Positions 35,067-43,593 of a stretch of 64,000 nt of DNA are shown in pieces. A program made the translations under genes and the position numbers. The notes beneath the pieces are model-generated. The model saw nothing but the letters and a program-made list of their open reading frames with translations. It had not been told where the DNA came from and did no database searches. The first letter of the stretch is position 1. The number at the start of each line of letters is the position of its first letter. The DNA comes from Microbacterium sp. CBA3102 (GTDB taxonomy: Bacteria; Actinomycetota; Actinomycetes; Actinomycetales; Microbacteriaceae): the NCBI RefSeq assembly GCF_007954505.1, contig NZ_CP042412.1:1922001-1986000 (forward strand). The letters run 5' to 3'.

Positions 35067-36110
35067 ATGCCTGAGGATTCTCCTCGCGTTCTCGTCGTCG
35101 ATGACGATCCGGACGTCGCCCTGCTCGTCAAGACCGTGCTCGAGCGGCGGGCGGGCTGCATCGTCGATGTCGCGGAAGACGGTCAGGTCGCCGTCGAGCG
35201 TGTCGGCGCTCAGCGCCCCGACGTCGTCGTGACCGACATCGAGATGCCGGGGCTGAGCGGCCTGGAGTTGCTGGCCGAGCTGCGTCGAACGGTTCCGACC
35301 GTGCCCGTGCTGGTGATGACGGCCCACGTCTCCGTCGAGTACGCGGTCTCCGCGCTGCGTGCGCAGGCGGACGAGTTCCTCACGAAACCGCTCGACAACG
35401 CCAAACTCGTCGAGTCCGTCACCCGGCTGATCGAGGAGGGGCGTCGGCGCCGGGAGGGGGCCCGCCAACCGGAACGGGTGCTCGCGATCGGCGCGCACCC
35501 CGATGACGTGGAGATCGGCGTCGGCGGACTTCTCGCGGCCCACGCCAGGGCGGGCGACGAGATCACGATCCTCACCCTCTCCCGCGGTGCCAGAGGCGGT
35601 GACGCCGACAGCCGACAGGACGAGTCGCTGGCCGCGGCCGAGTTGCTCGGCGCCCGGCTCTTCCTCAAGGACCTCGTCGACACCGAGATCCCCGGCGGCG
35701 GATCGACCGTGCGCCTCATCGAAGAGGTGGTGCAGGAGATCCGCCCCACCATCGTCTACACGCATTCGGGTCACGACAGACACCAGGATCACCGGGCCGT
35801 GAGTGAGGCCACGATCGTGGCCACCCGGCGCGTCGGCACGGTCGCCTGCTACCAGAGCCCCTCGTCGACGATCGACTTCCGCCCCACGCGGTTCGTGCGG
35901 ATCGACCAGTACCTGGACGAGAAGCTCCGGCTCCTGGAGAGCTTCCACTCGCAGACCGCGAGCCGGGAGTACCTCGCACCCGAGTTCGTCACGGCGACCG
36001 CACGATACTGGTCGCGGTTCGGGGGTGGGACAGCCGTCGAACCCCTCGAGGTCGTGCGTGAGACGGCGGAGTTCATCGGTGCCCACGAACTCAGCCGACG
36101 GGAGAGCTGA
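35067..36110 (+). CDS. Response-regulator receiver domain fused to PIG-L/LmbE deacetylase
   Basis: The 347-residue protein has two domains. Residues ~6-122 are a complete receiver domain: acidic D12-D14, phospho-acceptor D57 in VVVTDIEMPG, T85 and K107. Residues ~136-340 are a PIG-L (LmbE) metal-dependent amidohydrolase with the zinc motif AHPDD at 143-147 and HQDH at 239-242. PIG-L enzymes remove acetyl groups from N-acetylglucosamine-type substrates. The fusion suggests deacetylation controlled by phosphorylation. AAGGAGAGC precedes the start. It opens a seven-gene overlapping operon that also encodes a histidine kinase. Confidence 0.92.
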   Translation: MPEDSPRVLVVDDDPDVALLVKTVLERRAGCIVDVAEDGQVAVERVGAQRPDVVVTDIEMPGLSGLELLAELRRTVPTVPVLVMTAHVSVEYAVSALRAQADEFLTKPLDNAKLVESVTRLIEEGRRRREGARQPERVLAIGAHPDDVEIGVGGLLAAHARAGDEITILTLSRGARGGDADSRQDESLAAAELLGARLFLKDLVDTEIPGGGSTVRLIEEVVQEIRPTIVYTHSGHDRHQDHRAVSEATIVATRRVGTVACYQSPSSTIDFRPTRFVRIDQYLDEKLRLLESFHSQTASREYLAPEFVTATARYWSRFGGGTAVEPLEVVRETAEFIGAHELSRRES

Positions 36111-37099
36111 TGACGACGCGCGTACTGGTGACCGGCGCGGGAGGTCCGGCAGGTGTGGCCGTGATCCGCTCCCTCCTCCGCCGAGCCGATCTGACCGTGT
36201 TCGCCGCCGACATGGACGGATGGGCGAGCGGCATCTATCTGGTGCCCCCGGCGCAGCGTCGTCTGGTGCCACCGGGGCGGGACGTGGACTTCGTGCCGGC
36301 CATCGCGCGGATGGTCGAAGCCGACGCCCTCGACCTCGTGATCTCCACGGTGGATGTCGAGCTCATCGCCCTCGCCGGACGACGGGACGAGCTGGCCCCC
36401 GCGGTCCTGGCCGCCCCCTCGGCGGACACGTTGAACACCGCGCTCGACAAGCTCGCCCTCGCCGAGCGATGCGCCCCGACCGGTCGCACGCCCCGCACAG
36501 TCCTCGCCGGCCCCGAGGCGGAGGCCGTCGACTGGGAGTTCCCGGTCTTCGCCAAGCCTCGCCAGGGTGCGGGAAGCCGTGGCGTCCGACTCGTGCCGGA
36601 TCGTGCCGCTCTCGAGGCGCTGCCCACGGACGAAGGCCTGATCGTGCAGGACTTCCTTCCAGGGGAGGAGTACTCGGTCGACGTCATCGCCGATGCTGCG
36701 GGTGCTGTGGTCGCCGCCGTGCCGCGCACCCGTGCCAGGGTCGACTCGGGGGTCGCGATCGCCGGACGCACCGTGCGTGACCCCGAGCTCGAGGAGACCG
36801 CCGCGTCGATCGCGCGGGCCATCGGACTCGTGGGCGTCGCGAACGTGCAGCTGCGTCGTGACCGCACCGGTCGTGCCGTGCTGCTCGAGGTCAACCCGCG
36901 CTTCCCGGGGGCGCTGCCGCTCACGATCGCGGCCGGGGTCGACATCCCGTCGCTCGTCGCGGATCTGTTCCTGGGGCGTGAGCTGCCGGTGAACATCCCG
37001 TTCCGTGAGGTCGCTTCGGTGCGCTTCCTGGAAGACGTGATCGTCGAGGTCGAGGACGTGCTGGTCTCCGACCACGCGGGGCACCAGGAGGAGCTGTGA
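36110..37099 (+). CDS. ATP-grasp domain protein (carboxylate-amine ligase type)
   Basis: The 329-residue protein has an N-terminal Rossmann-like segment (RVLVTGAGGPAGVAVIRSLL) and an ATP-grasp fold with FPVFAKPRQGAGSRGVRLV, IVQDFLPGEEYSVDVIA and the metal-binding LLEVNPRFPGALPLTIAAGV. This resembles the carbamoyl-phosphate synthase large-chain type ligases. The family joins a carboxylate to an amine or thiol with ATP. The substrate is not known; the setting suggests modification of a cell-surface sugar or its precursor. It starts on the last base of the previous stop codon (TGATG). Confidence 0.88.
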   Translation: MTTRVLVTGAGGPAGVAVIRSLLRRADLTVFAADMDGWASGIYLVPPAQRRLVPPGRDVDFVPAIARMVEADALDLVISTVDVELIALAGRRDELAPAVLAAPSADTLNTALDKLALAERCAPTGRTPRTVLAGPEAEAVDWEFPVFAKPRQGAGSRGVRLVPDRAALEALPTDEGLIVQDFLPGEEYSVDVIADAAGAVVAAVPRTRARVDSGVAIAGRTVRDPELEETAASIARAIGLVGVANVQLRRDRTGRAVLLEVNPRFPGALPLTIAAGVDIPSLVADLFLGRELPVNIPFREVASVRFLEDVIVEVEDVLVSDHAGHQEEL

Positions 37100-37812
37100 G
37101 CCACCCCCTGCTTCGCGGCGATCACCACGTCCATTCGACGTTCTCCGACGACGCCGTCTCGACGCTCTCCGAGAACGTCGAGGCCGCGGCGGCGGCGGGT
37201 CTGAGCACGGTGCGGTTGGTCGACCATGTGCGTGAGAGCACCACCTGGGTGCCCGAGTACCTCTCCGCCGTGCGCGCTCTCCGGGTGCCGGACGGGCTCG
37301 TGGTGCTCACCGGTGTGGAAGCGAAGATCCTCGACAGCTCCGGATCCCTCGACATCCCGGCTCTGCCGGACGGCATCGACCGGATCCTGATCGCCGACCA
37401 TCAGTACCCCGGTGTCGACGGTCCGCTCGGCCCGTCCGTCGTGCGCGAGCGGATCGCCGCAGGGTGGGCGGTGGACGATGTGCTCGACCAGCTCGTGAAC
37501 GCCCTGATCGCCGCGATGCGCCGGTACCCGGGGAACCAGCTCGCGCACTGCTTCTCCCTTCTGCCCAAGATCGGGCTGTCCGAGCAGGATCTCGGGGCGG
37601 AGCGGACGCAGGCCTGGGCACGCGCCGCCGTCGAGACCGGGACACGGGTGGAGGTCAACGAGAAATGGGCGTGCCCCGGGCCTGAAGCGCTGTCGGCCCT
37701 GCGACGGGCGGGTGGAGAGCTCGTCGCCTCCACGGACAGTCATGAAGCGGCGGATGTCGGCCGATACTCCCGTGTGATCCCACTGCTCGACGCGATCGAG
37801 GCCTCCTCATGA
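37096..37812 (+). CDS. PHP-domain metal-dependent hydrolase
   Basis: The 238-residue protein has PHP-fold metal motifs: GDHHVHSTFSDDAVSTLSEN at the N-terminus, LVDHVRES, GVEAKILD, ILIADHQYPG, and the C-terminal STDSHEAADVGRY. PHP hydrolases include histidinol-phosphate phosphatases and the capsule-linked tyrosine phosphatases of the CpsB/YwqE group. The setting next to a GT2 glycosyltransferase fits a phosphatase in polysaccharide synthesis, but the substrate is unproven. Start and stop overlap both neighbours by four bases. Confidence 0.88.
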   Translation: MSHPLLRGDHHVHSTFSDDAVSTLSENVEAAAAAGLSTVRLVDHVRESTTWVPEYLSAVRALRVPDGLVVLTGVEAKILDSSGSLDIPALPDGIDRILIADHQYPGVDGPLGPSVVRERIAAGWAVDDVLDQLVNALIAAMRRYPGNQLAHCFSLLPKIGLSEQDLGAERTQAWARAAVETGTRVEVNEKWACPGPEALSALRRAGGELVASTDSHEAADVGRYSRVIPLLDAIEASS

Positions 37813-39296
37813 CGGATCTGACCTGGCTCCAGACGGTGCTCGTCGTCGTCCTCCTGCTCTGTGTGCTGGTCGGCACGCTGCCCGTCGTCAACACGGGATT
37901 GCAGTTCCTCGTGCTGCCACTGCACGCGTTCCGCAACCACTACGGCAAAGCGGCCCCGTATCACCCGAACGTCGCGGTCATCATCCCGGCATGGAACGAG
38001 GGGCTCGTCATCGGCCCCGCCATCGAACGGCTGCTCCAGCTGGAGTACCCCGGCGAGCGACTGAGGATCTTCGTCGTCGACGATGCGTCCACGGACGACA
38101 CGCCCACCATCGTCGCCGCGAAGGCGGCATCACATCCTGGACGCGTCGTGCACCTGCGGCGCGAGAAGGGCGGCGAAGGCAAGGCCCACACGCTCAACCA
38201 CGGACTCGAGGTCGCGCTCGCGGACGAGTGGACCGAAGCCGTGCTCATCATGGATGCGGACGTCATCTTCGCACGCGACTCCCTCCGCAAGCTCAGCCGG
38301 CATCTCGCCGACGACGACGTCGGTGCCGCGACCGCATACATCGCCGAGGGCAGTCGCGACCGCAACTACCTCACGCGCTTCATCGCGATCGAGTACGTGA
38401 TCGGGCAGCTCTCCGCGCGCCGGGTGCAGAACGTCGGCGGCGCGATCGCGTGCCTGGCCGGCGGGGCGCAGCTGCATTCCCGCGCGAACCTCGAGGCGAT
38501 CGGCGGACGCATCCCGACGGGGACCCTCGCAGAAGACACCATGACCACGTTCGAAGGTCAGCTCAAGGGGCGGCGCATGGTCTTCGAGCCGCACGCCGTC
38601 GTGCTGGCCGAAGAGCCGCGGACGATCGACAGCCTGTGGAAGCAGCGCCTGCGCTGGGCGCGGGGCAACGTGCAGCTGACATCGATCTACCGGAAGCTGT
38701 GGTTCCGTCCGAGCCCCACCCATCGCCTGGGGAGCTTCTCATTCGGTCTGGCCTGGTTCACGATCCTGCTGCTGCCGGCGTTCATGCTCCTCGCCGCGGC
38801 GGGAATGCTCGCGCTGCTGGTCCTGCACAGCGACATCGCCGAGTTCGTGTTCCGCTTCATGTGGATCTCGGCGGCCTGCATCTATCTCTTCTCGATACTC
38901 TTCTCCGTGCAACTCGACCCGCGAACGGGGAGGCATTCCTGGCGTGAGGCGATCATGTTCCCCGGGCTCGGGGCGCTCCTCCTCATGGCCATCGCCCTCT
39001 TCCCGTGGCTGTTCCAGGCGCTTCTGCAGGCGCTCGGCCAGCGCGCCACCGAGCAGACGTTGTTCACCTGGGCGGTGATCTTCTATCTGTGGGGTCCGAT
39101 CTCGATGCTGGGGATCTGGCTCGCTCGCGCGGTGGAACCGCTCCCTGCCGGCCGCTTCTTCGCCGGCCTGCTCCTGTACATCTGCGGCTACGGGTCCCTG
39201 CTCTGCGCCATCACGGTGGATTCGTACATCAAAGAATGGCGTCGCGCCGACGCCTCCTGGATCAAGACCGAGAAGATCGGACGTGTGGACTCATGA
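37809..39296 (+). CDS. Membrane-bound family 2 glycosyltransferase (processive type)
   Basis: The 495-residue protein has a transmembrane helix at about 7-30, a cytoplasmic GT2 domain, and several helices from about residue 308 to the end. Catalytic motifs are DDAS at 91-94, DAD at 149-151, ED at 242-243 and QRLRW at 279-283. The last is the hallmark of processive synthases of cellulose, hyaluronan, chitin and poly-N-acetylglucosamine. It probably extends and exports a beta-linked polymer. The co-encoded PIG-L deacetylase hints at an N-acetylhexosamine polymer; this is inference. Confidence 0.92.
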   Translation: MTDLTWLQTVLVVVLLLCVLVGTLPVVNTGLQFLVLPLHAFRNHYGKAAPYHPNVAVIIPAWNEGLVIGPAIERLLQLEYPGERLRIFVVDDASTDDTPTIVAAKAASHPGRVVHLRREKGGEGKAHTLNHGLEVALADEWTEAVLIMDADVIFARDSLRKLSRHLADDDVGAATAYIAEGSRDRNYLTRFIAIEYVIGQLSARRVQNVGGAIACLAGGAQLHSRANLEAIGGRIPTGTLAEDTMTTFEGQLKGRRMVFEPHAVVLAEEPRTIDSLWKQRLRWARGNVQLTSIYRKLWFRPSPTHRLGSFSFGLAWFTILLLPAFMLLAAAGMLALLVLHSDIAEFVFRFMWISAACIYLFSILFSVQLDPRTGRHSWREAIMFPGLGALLLMAIALFPWLFQALLQALGQRATEQTLFTWAVIFYLWGPISMLGIWLARAVEPLPAGRFFAGLLLYICGYGSLLCAITVDSYIKEWRRADASWIKTEKIGRVDS

Positions 39297-39436
39297 CCGC
39301 AGCACCGTCACACGACACCGAAGCGGAGGAGATCGCCGAGGATGCGCGCCGCGAGCGGCGACTGATCCCGCAGGCGATCATCGCTCTCGTCGTCGTCGTC
39401 GCCGTCGTCATCGTGCGAGAGCTGTTCCTTCGATGA
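39293..39436 (+). CDS. Small single-helix membrane protein
   Basis: The 47-residue protein has an acidic N-terminal half (EAEEIAEDARRER) and one transmembrane helix (IPQAIIALVVVVAVVIVREL) ending in a short FLR tail. It overlaps the glycosyltransferase stop by ATGA and the response-regulator start by ATGA, which strongly supports it being translated. Small membrane subunits often accompany processive synthases (for example PgaD), but there is no sequence match to claim. Confidence 0.75.
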   Translation: MTAAPSHDTEAEEIAEDARRERRLIPQAIIALVVVVAVVIVRELFLR

Positions 39437-39780
39437 CCGGGAGGCCGTTGGCCCTGGTCGTGGAAGACGCCCCCGATCAGGCGGCGCTGCTGCGCCGCTA
39501 TCTCGATCGCGAGGGCTTCGACGTGTTCATCGCCCGCGACGCCGAGTCGGCGATCGCCGCATTCGAAGAGATCGATCCGGTCCTGGCGGTGCTCGACCTG
39601 CTCCTGCCCGGGATCTCGGGGCAGGAATGCGCGCGTCTGGTACAGGACCGGTTCCCTCGCTGCTTCCTCGTGATCAGCTCGGTGCTCGACGCGGCCGACT
39701 ACCCGCCGGCGGATGCGGCTCTGCCGAAGCCCATCACCGGGGCCGACCTGCACGCCATCGTGGAGCGGGTGGAGCGATGA
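39433..39780 (+). CDS. Single-domain response regulator
   Basis: The 115-residue protein is a receiver domain only: acidic pair near E11/D12, phospho-acceptor D55 in AVLDLLLPG, SS at the conserved Ser/Thr position (VISSVLDA) and KP near residue 98. There is no output domain, so it acts as a phosphate shuttle or sink, or by protein binding. It overlaps both neighbours by ATGA and is the likely direct partner of the next-gene kinase. Confidence 0.92.
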   Translation: MTGRPLALVVEDAPDQAALLRRYLDREGFDVFIARDAESAIAAFEEIDPVLAVLDLLLPGISGQECARLVQDRFPRCFLVISSVLDAADYPPADAALPKPITGADLHAIVERVER

Positions 39781-41582
39781 GGGCCACGCCGCTCGACCGG
39801 GCCGAGAACCGGTGGTATCGGATCTTCGACGACCCGAGCCCGCTGCTCAAACAGGCGCCGACGGTCATCGCGGCCGTCCTCGCGGGGCTGCTCACCTGGT
39901 GGGTGCCGGACCTGCCGGTCACCCACGCCGCGTCGGCGATCGGTGGCATCGCTCTGGTCCTCGGGGCCACCGTCCTCGCCGCGGTGCTCACCGCGCGGCG
40001 GATCCACGACGGATGGGCGGTCCTGCTCATCCCGATCGTCGACATCATCGGCCTCGGCCTCTTCCGCACCGGTACCGGTGGCCCCGGCTCCCTCTTCTCC
40101 GCTCTCGTTCTCCTCCCCGTGGTGTGGCTGGCGGCGGCACCCGGCATCCGCTGGGTCTTCGTGGTCGCGGGCCTGACGTCTGTCGCGCTGCTCATGCCGT
40201 ATCTCACCGATCCGCCCCACACCTCGACCGAGTGGCTCCGCGGCGTGGTGGCTCCCCTGGTGTTCGCCGCGGTGGCCGCGGTCATCAACCAGCTCGCCCG
40301 ACAGCAGCGCCTCCGTGTCCAGCAGGCCGAGGAGCTGGTGGCCGAGCGCACCAAGGCGCTGTCGGAGAACGTCGCGATGATCGTGCAGCTGCGCGACAAG
40401 GAGCGCCAGTACCGCGAGCTCCTGGATTCGTTCGAGAGCCTGTGGTCGTCGATCACCGCCCAGGCCGTGATCGCGACGACGCGCGACGGTGTCGTGACGG
40501 CTTGGAACCCCGGGGCCGAGCGCCTGCTGGGGCTCTCGGCCGGTGAGGCGCTGAAAGATGTGCGCGTCGACCGCTTCTTCTCCACCGCTGTTTTGTCGAT
40601 GCTGGCGGCGGAGCATGCCGACCGCCTGCAGCCATCCGACGACCGTCGCTCGGACGAAGACGAGCTCTCGCCGGGGATCCAGGCCCTGTTCGCGCAGGCC
40701 GATGCAGGACTCACGGTCGACGGCGACATCGAGGTGACGACCGCGGGCGGCACGACCGTTCCCGCCCGCGTGACCGTGAGCCCCCACAAGGACGGCGCCG
40801 GTGCGCAGCAGGGCTACCTGTTCGTGCTCACCGACGAGACCAGGGCGGTCGAGGTCGCCCGGATGAAAGACGAGTTCGTCGGGATGATCTCGCACGAGCT
40901 GCGCACCCCGCTCAGCGCGATCATCGGATTCCTCGATCTGCTCCAGAACGATCCCGGTCAGCCGCTCACCGGCGACCAGCAGGAGTTCGTGTCCATCATC
41001 GAGCGCAATGCGCAGCGCCTGCTCAACCTCGTCGGCGACCTCCTCTTCACCGCACAGGTGGAATCCGGGCGGTTCCCGCTCGATCGCGAGGAGGCCGATG
41101 TCGCCGAGCTCGTCCGTTCGGCGGTGGTGTCGGCGGGCCCGCACGCGCAACGAGAGGGTATCGAGATCGACGCCGAGGTCGGCCCTGACCCGGTCCGCCT
41201 CGTGGTCGACTCCGGAAGGATCGGCCAGGCGCTCGACAACCTCCTCTCCAACGCCATCAAGTTCACGCCGAGCGGTGGTCGGGTCACGGCGCGGGTGCGC
41301 CTGGTGGACGGGGGAGTGGAGCTCTCGGTCAGGGACACCGGGGTGGGGATCCCCGAGAACGAGCAGGGGATGCTGTTCACGCGCTTCTTCCGCGCGTCGA
41401 CCGCGACACGCAACGCCGTACCGGGGGTGGGGCTCGGACTCACGATCACGCGAGCGATCGTCCTGGCGCACGGCGGCACCATGGACGTCACGAGTCAGGA
41501 GGGCGTCGGCACCGAGTTCCGGTTCGTCCTCCCCGTCGCCCCTCGCACCGAAGCGCTCACGGGCCTGGGTCACGTCGACTGA
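39777..41582 (+). CDS. PAS-domain sensor histidine kinase
   Basis: The 601-residue protein has several transmembrane helices in residues ~28-190 (VIAAVLAGLLTWWV; ALVLLPVVWLAAAPGIRWVF), a coiled coil to ~220, a PAS domain (VIATTRDGVVTAWNPGAERL), then HisKA with H373 in SHELRTPLSAIIGF, and HATPase with NLLSNAIKFTPSGGRV and GVGLGLTI. It should phosphorylate the two receiver domains of its operon. The signal is unknown. It ends the operon; the ABC-F gene follows after 87 bases. Confidence 0.95.
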   Translation: MRATPLDRAENRWYRIFDDPSPLLKQAPTVIAAVLAGLLTWWVPDLPVTHAASAIGGIALVLGATVLAAVLTARRIHDGWAVLLIPIVDIIGLGLFRTGTGGPGSLFSALVLLPVVWLAAAPGIRWVFVVAGLTSVALLMPYLTDPPHTSTEWLRGVVAPLVFAAVAAVINQLARQQRLRVQQAEELVAERTKALSENVAMIVQLRDKERQYRELLDSFESLWSSITAQAVIATTRDGVVTAWNPGAERLLGLSAGEALKDVRVDRFFSTAVLSMLAAEHADRLQPSDDRRSDEDELSPGIQALFAQADAGLTVDGDIEVTTAGGTTVPARVTVSPHKDGAGAQQGYLFVLTDETRAVEVARMKDEFVGMISHELRTPLSAIIGFLDLLQNDPGQPLTGDQQEFVSIIERNAQRLLNLVGDLLFTAQVESGRFPLDREEADVAELVRSAVVSAGPHAQREGIEIDAEVGPDPVRLVVDSGRIGQALDNLLSNAIKFTPSGGRVTARVRLVDGGVELSVRDTGVGIPENEQGMLFTRFFRASTATRNAVPGVGLGLTITRAIVLAHGGTMDVTSQEGVGTEFRFVLPVAPRTEALTGLGHVD

Positions 41583-41669
41583 CGCGGCCGGCCGCGGTTC
41601 GTGCCCGGCCGCTCGCGCTGATAGCCTGGTCGGCTCGGCACATGCGGGGCGGAAGGACGGCCACGCACC

Positions 41670-43358
41670 GTGGGCTACATCGATGTCTCCAGCGTCTCAC
41701 TGACGCTCCCCGACGGCAGACCGCTTCTCGACGAGGTGACGTTCCGTGTCGGTTCCGGGTCGACGAGCGCGCTCATCGGCCCCAACGGCGCGGGCAAGAC
41801 GACGTTGCTGCGCATCATCCGCGGCGATCAGTCCGCCGATGACGGGGTCGTGACGATCGAGGGCGGCCTGGGCGTCATGGACCAGTTCGTCGGTCACGGC
41901 GAGGCCGGGGAGACGGTCCACCAACTCCTCGTGCGCGTCGCGCCCGCGCGCATCCGTACCGCGGCCGAGACGCTCGAAGCTGCGGAGAACGCGCTGATCG
42001 AGCGCGACGAGCACGACACTCAGATGGCGTATGCGTCGGCGATCGCCGAATACGCCGATGCCGGTGGATACGAGCACGAGACCGTCTGGGATCAGTGCAC
42101 GGTCGCGGCGCTCGGGGTGCCGTTCGAGCGGGCGCGGTTCCGCGAGCTCACGACGCTGTCCGGGGGCGAGCAGAAGCGGCTCGCACTCGAAGCGCTGCTG
42201 CGCGGACCCGACGAGGTGCTGCTGCTCGATGAGCCGGACAACTACCTCGACGTCCCGACGAAGCGCTGGCTCGAGGAGCAGCTGCGGGCGACGCCGAAGA
42301 CCGTGCTGCTCGTGTCGCACGACCGGGAACTCCTGGCGCGCGCGATCGATCGGCTGATCACGCTCGAGCCCGGTGGCGCGGGTGCCACGGCCTGGGTCCA
42401 CGGCGGTGGATTCGGTACCTATCCGCAGGCGCGGGCGGACCGGATGGAGCGGCTCGACGAACTGCGTCGTCGCTGGGATGAGCAGCACGAGAAGCTGCGC
42501 ACCCTCGTCGCGAACCTCAAGGTGAAGGCGTCGGCGAACGACGGCTTCGCGTCTCGGTACCAGGCGGCGCAGACGCGGTTGCGGAAGTTCGAAGAGGCGG
42601 GTCCGCCCGAGGAGCGCCCGCCCGCGCAGGATTTCGACATGCGCCTGCGGGGAGCGCGCACGGGCAAGCGCGCCGTGGTGGTGCAGCGCCTGGAGCTGAC
42701 CGGGCTGATGCGGCCGTTCGACACGGAGATCTGGTACGGCGATCGCGTCGCCGTGCTCGGCTCGAACGGGTCGGGCAAGTCCCACTTCCTGCGCTTGCTC
42801 GCGCGTGGTGGCAGCGACCCCGACACCACGCTCGGTCACGTCACCTCGTCGGGGGAGCAGCTGAGCGTGGTCGAGCATACCGGCGCAGCGACGCTCGGAG
42901 CGCGGGTCGTGCCCGGTCTGTTCGCGCAGACGCACGCGCATCCGGAGTTCGTCGGACGCACGCTCCTCGACATCCTGCACCGGGGTGACGATCGTCGCAC
43001 CGGGATGCCACGCGATGCCGCGAGCTCGGCGCTCGACCGTTATGGGCTCGTGCGTCAGGCCCTGCAGACTTTCGACTCGCTGTCCGGTGGACAGCAGGCA
43101 CGTTTCCAAGTCTTGTTGCTCGAGCTCTCCGGGGCGACGCTGCTGCTCCTGGACGAGCCGACCGACAACCTCGACCTGGAATCGGCCGAGGCACTGGAAC
43201 AGGCACTCGCGCGATTCGAGGGCACGGTGCTGGCCGTGACACACGATCGATGGTTCGCCCGATCGTTCGACCGGTTCCTGGTGTTCGGCTCGGGCGGGGA
43301 CGTGTACGAGTCCGACGAACCGGTCTGGGATGAGCGCCGCGTGGCCCGCGCCCGCTGA
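41670..43358 (+). CDS. ABC-F family ATPase
   Basis: The 562-residue protein has two ABC domains and no membrane segments. Walker A motifs are GPNGAGKTTLLRIIRG and GSNGSGKSHFLRLLARG; signatures are LSGGEQKRLALEALL and LSGGQQARFQVLLLELSG; Walker B motifs are LLLDEPDNYLDVP and LLLDEPTDNLDLESAE. ABC-F proteins act on ribosomes, either as translation factors or as ribosome-protection resistance proteins; the subfamily cannot be settled here. The start is GTG at 41670 with a distant GGAAGGA site. It stands alone between the two-component operon and a gene remnant. Confidence 0.92.
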   Translation: MGYIDVSSVSLTLPDGRPLLDEVTFRVGSGSTSALIGPNGAGKTTLLRIIRGDQSADDGVVTIEGGLGVMDQFVGHGEAGETVHQLLVRVAPARIRTAAETLEAAENALIERDEHDTQMAYASAIAEYADAGGYEHETVWDQCTVAALGVPFERARFRELTTLSGGEQKRLALEALLRGPDEVLLLDEPDNYLDVPTKRWLEEQLRATPKTVLLVSHDRELLARAIDRLITLEPGGAGATAWVHGGGFGTYPQARADRMERLDELRRRWDEQHEKLRTLVANLKVKASANDGFASRYQAAQTRLRKFEEAGPPEERPPAQDFDMRLRGARTGKRAVVVQRLELTGLMRPFDTEIWYGDRVAVLGSNGSGKSHFLRLLARGGSDPDTTLGHVTSSGEQLSVVEHTGAATLGARVVPGLFAQTHAHPEFVGRTLLDILHRGDDRRTGMPRDAASSALDRYGLVRQALQTFDSLSGGQQARFQVLLLELSGATLLLLDEPTDNLDLESAEALEQALARFEGTVLAVTHDRWFARSFDRFLVFGSGGDVYESDEPVWDERRVARAR

Positions 43359-43369
43359 CGATACGGAGG

Positions 43370-43504
43370 CAGTGCGACTTCCTCATCGTCGGCTTCCAGA
43401 TGGATCCGACCTTGGGTCGTCCGGAGAGGAACGCGCCGACGCAGACGGTGGTCGAGCGCTACATCCAGTTGCGTGGCTGCCAGTACGTCGACGAGATCGT
43501 GCCG
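43370..43504 (+). pseudogene. Remnant of a nucleotidyl (cytidylyl)transferase gene
   Basis: Frame 2 encodes QCDFLIVGFQMDPTLGRPER followed by NAPTQTVVERYIQLRGCQYV and DEIVP. This is the middle of a TagD/glycerol-3-phosphate cytidylyltransferase-like protein (family form: QCDYLI.GLQ.DP....R.EKN.P.QS.VERYIQL). The N-terminal half with the HxGH motif is missing, there is no start with a ribosome site, and the pattern is lost after DEIVP. An ATG at 43400 could give a 65-residue product but it would lack catalytic parts. It begins 12 bases after the ABC-F stop, so a deletion probably removed the front half. Confidence 0.8.
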
Positions 43505-43581
43505 ACCCTGTCGTCTCGGTCGTGGTCGACCATCAGGAGCCGGGCCGCGTGCGTCCGCCCGAGCCGACCCCCGCTCCCGGG

Positions 43582-43587
43582 TAGGCT
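43582..43587 (+). promoter_or_regulatory. -10 box of guaB3, predicted leaderless
   Basis: TAGGCT lies six bases before the GTG start at 43594. It is the same box and spacing as for the methyltransferase gene at 25131. Confidence 0.5.
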
Positions 43588-43593
43588 GGACGG

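Noticed and set aside
35067..36110. Two separate genes (receiver and PIG-L) rather than a fusion
   Set aside because: One uninterrupted frame runs through both domains with an Arg/Glu-rich linker at about residues 121-135, and there is no internal start with a ribosome site at the domain border.
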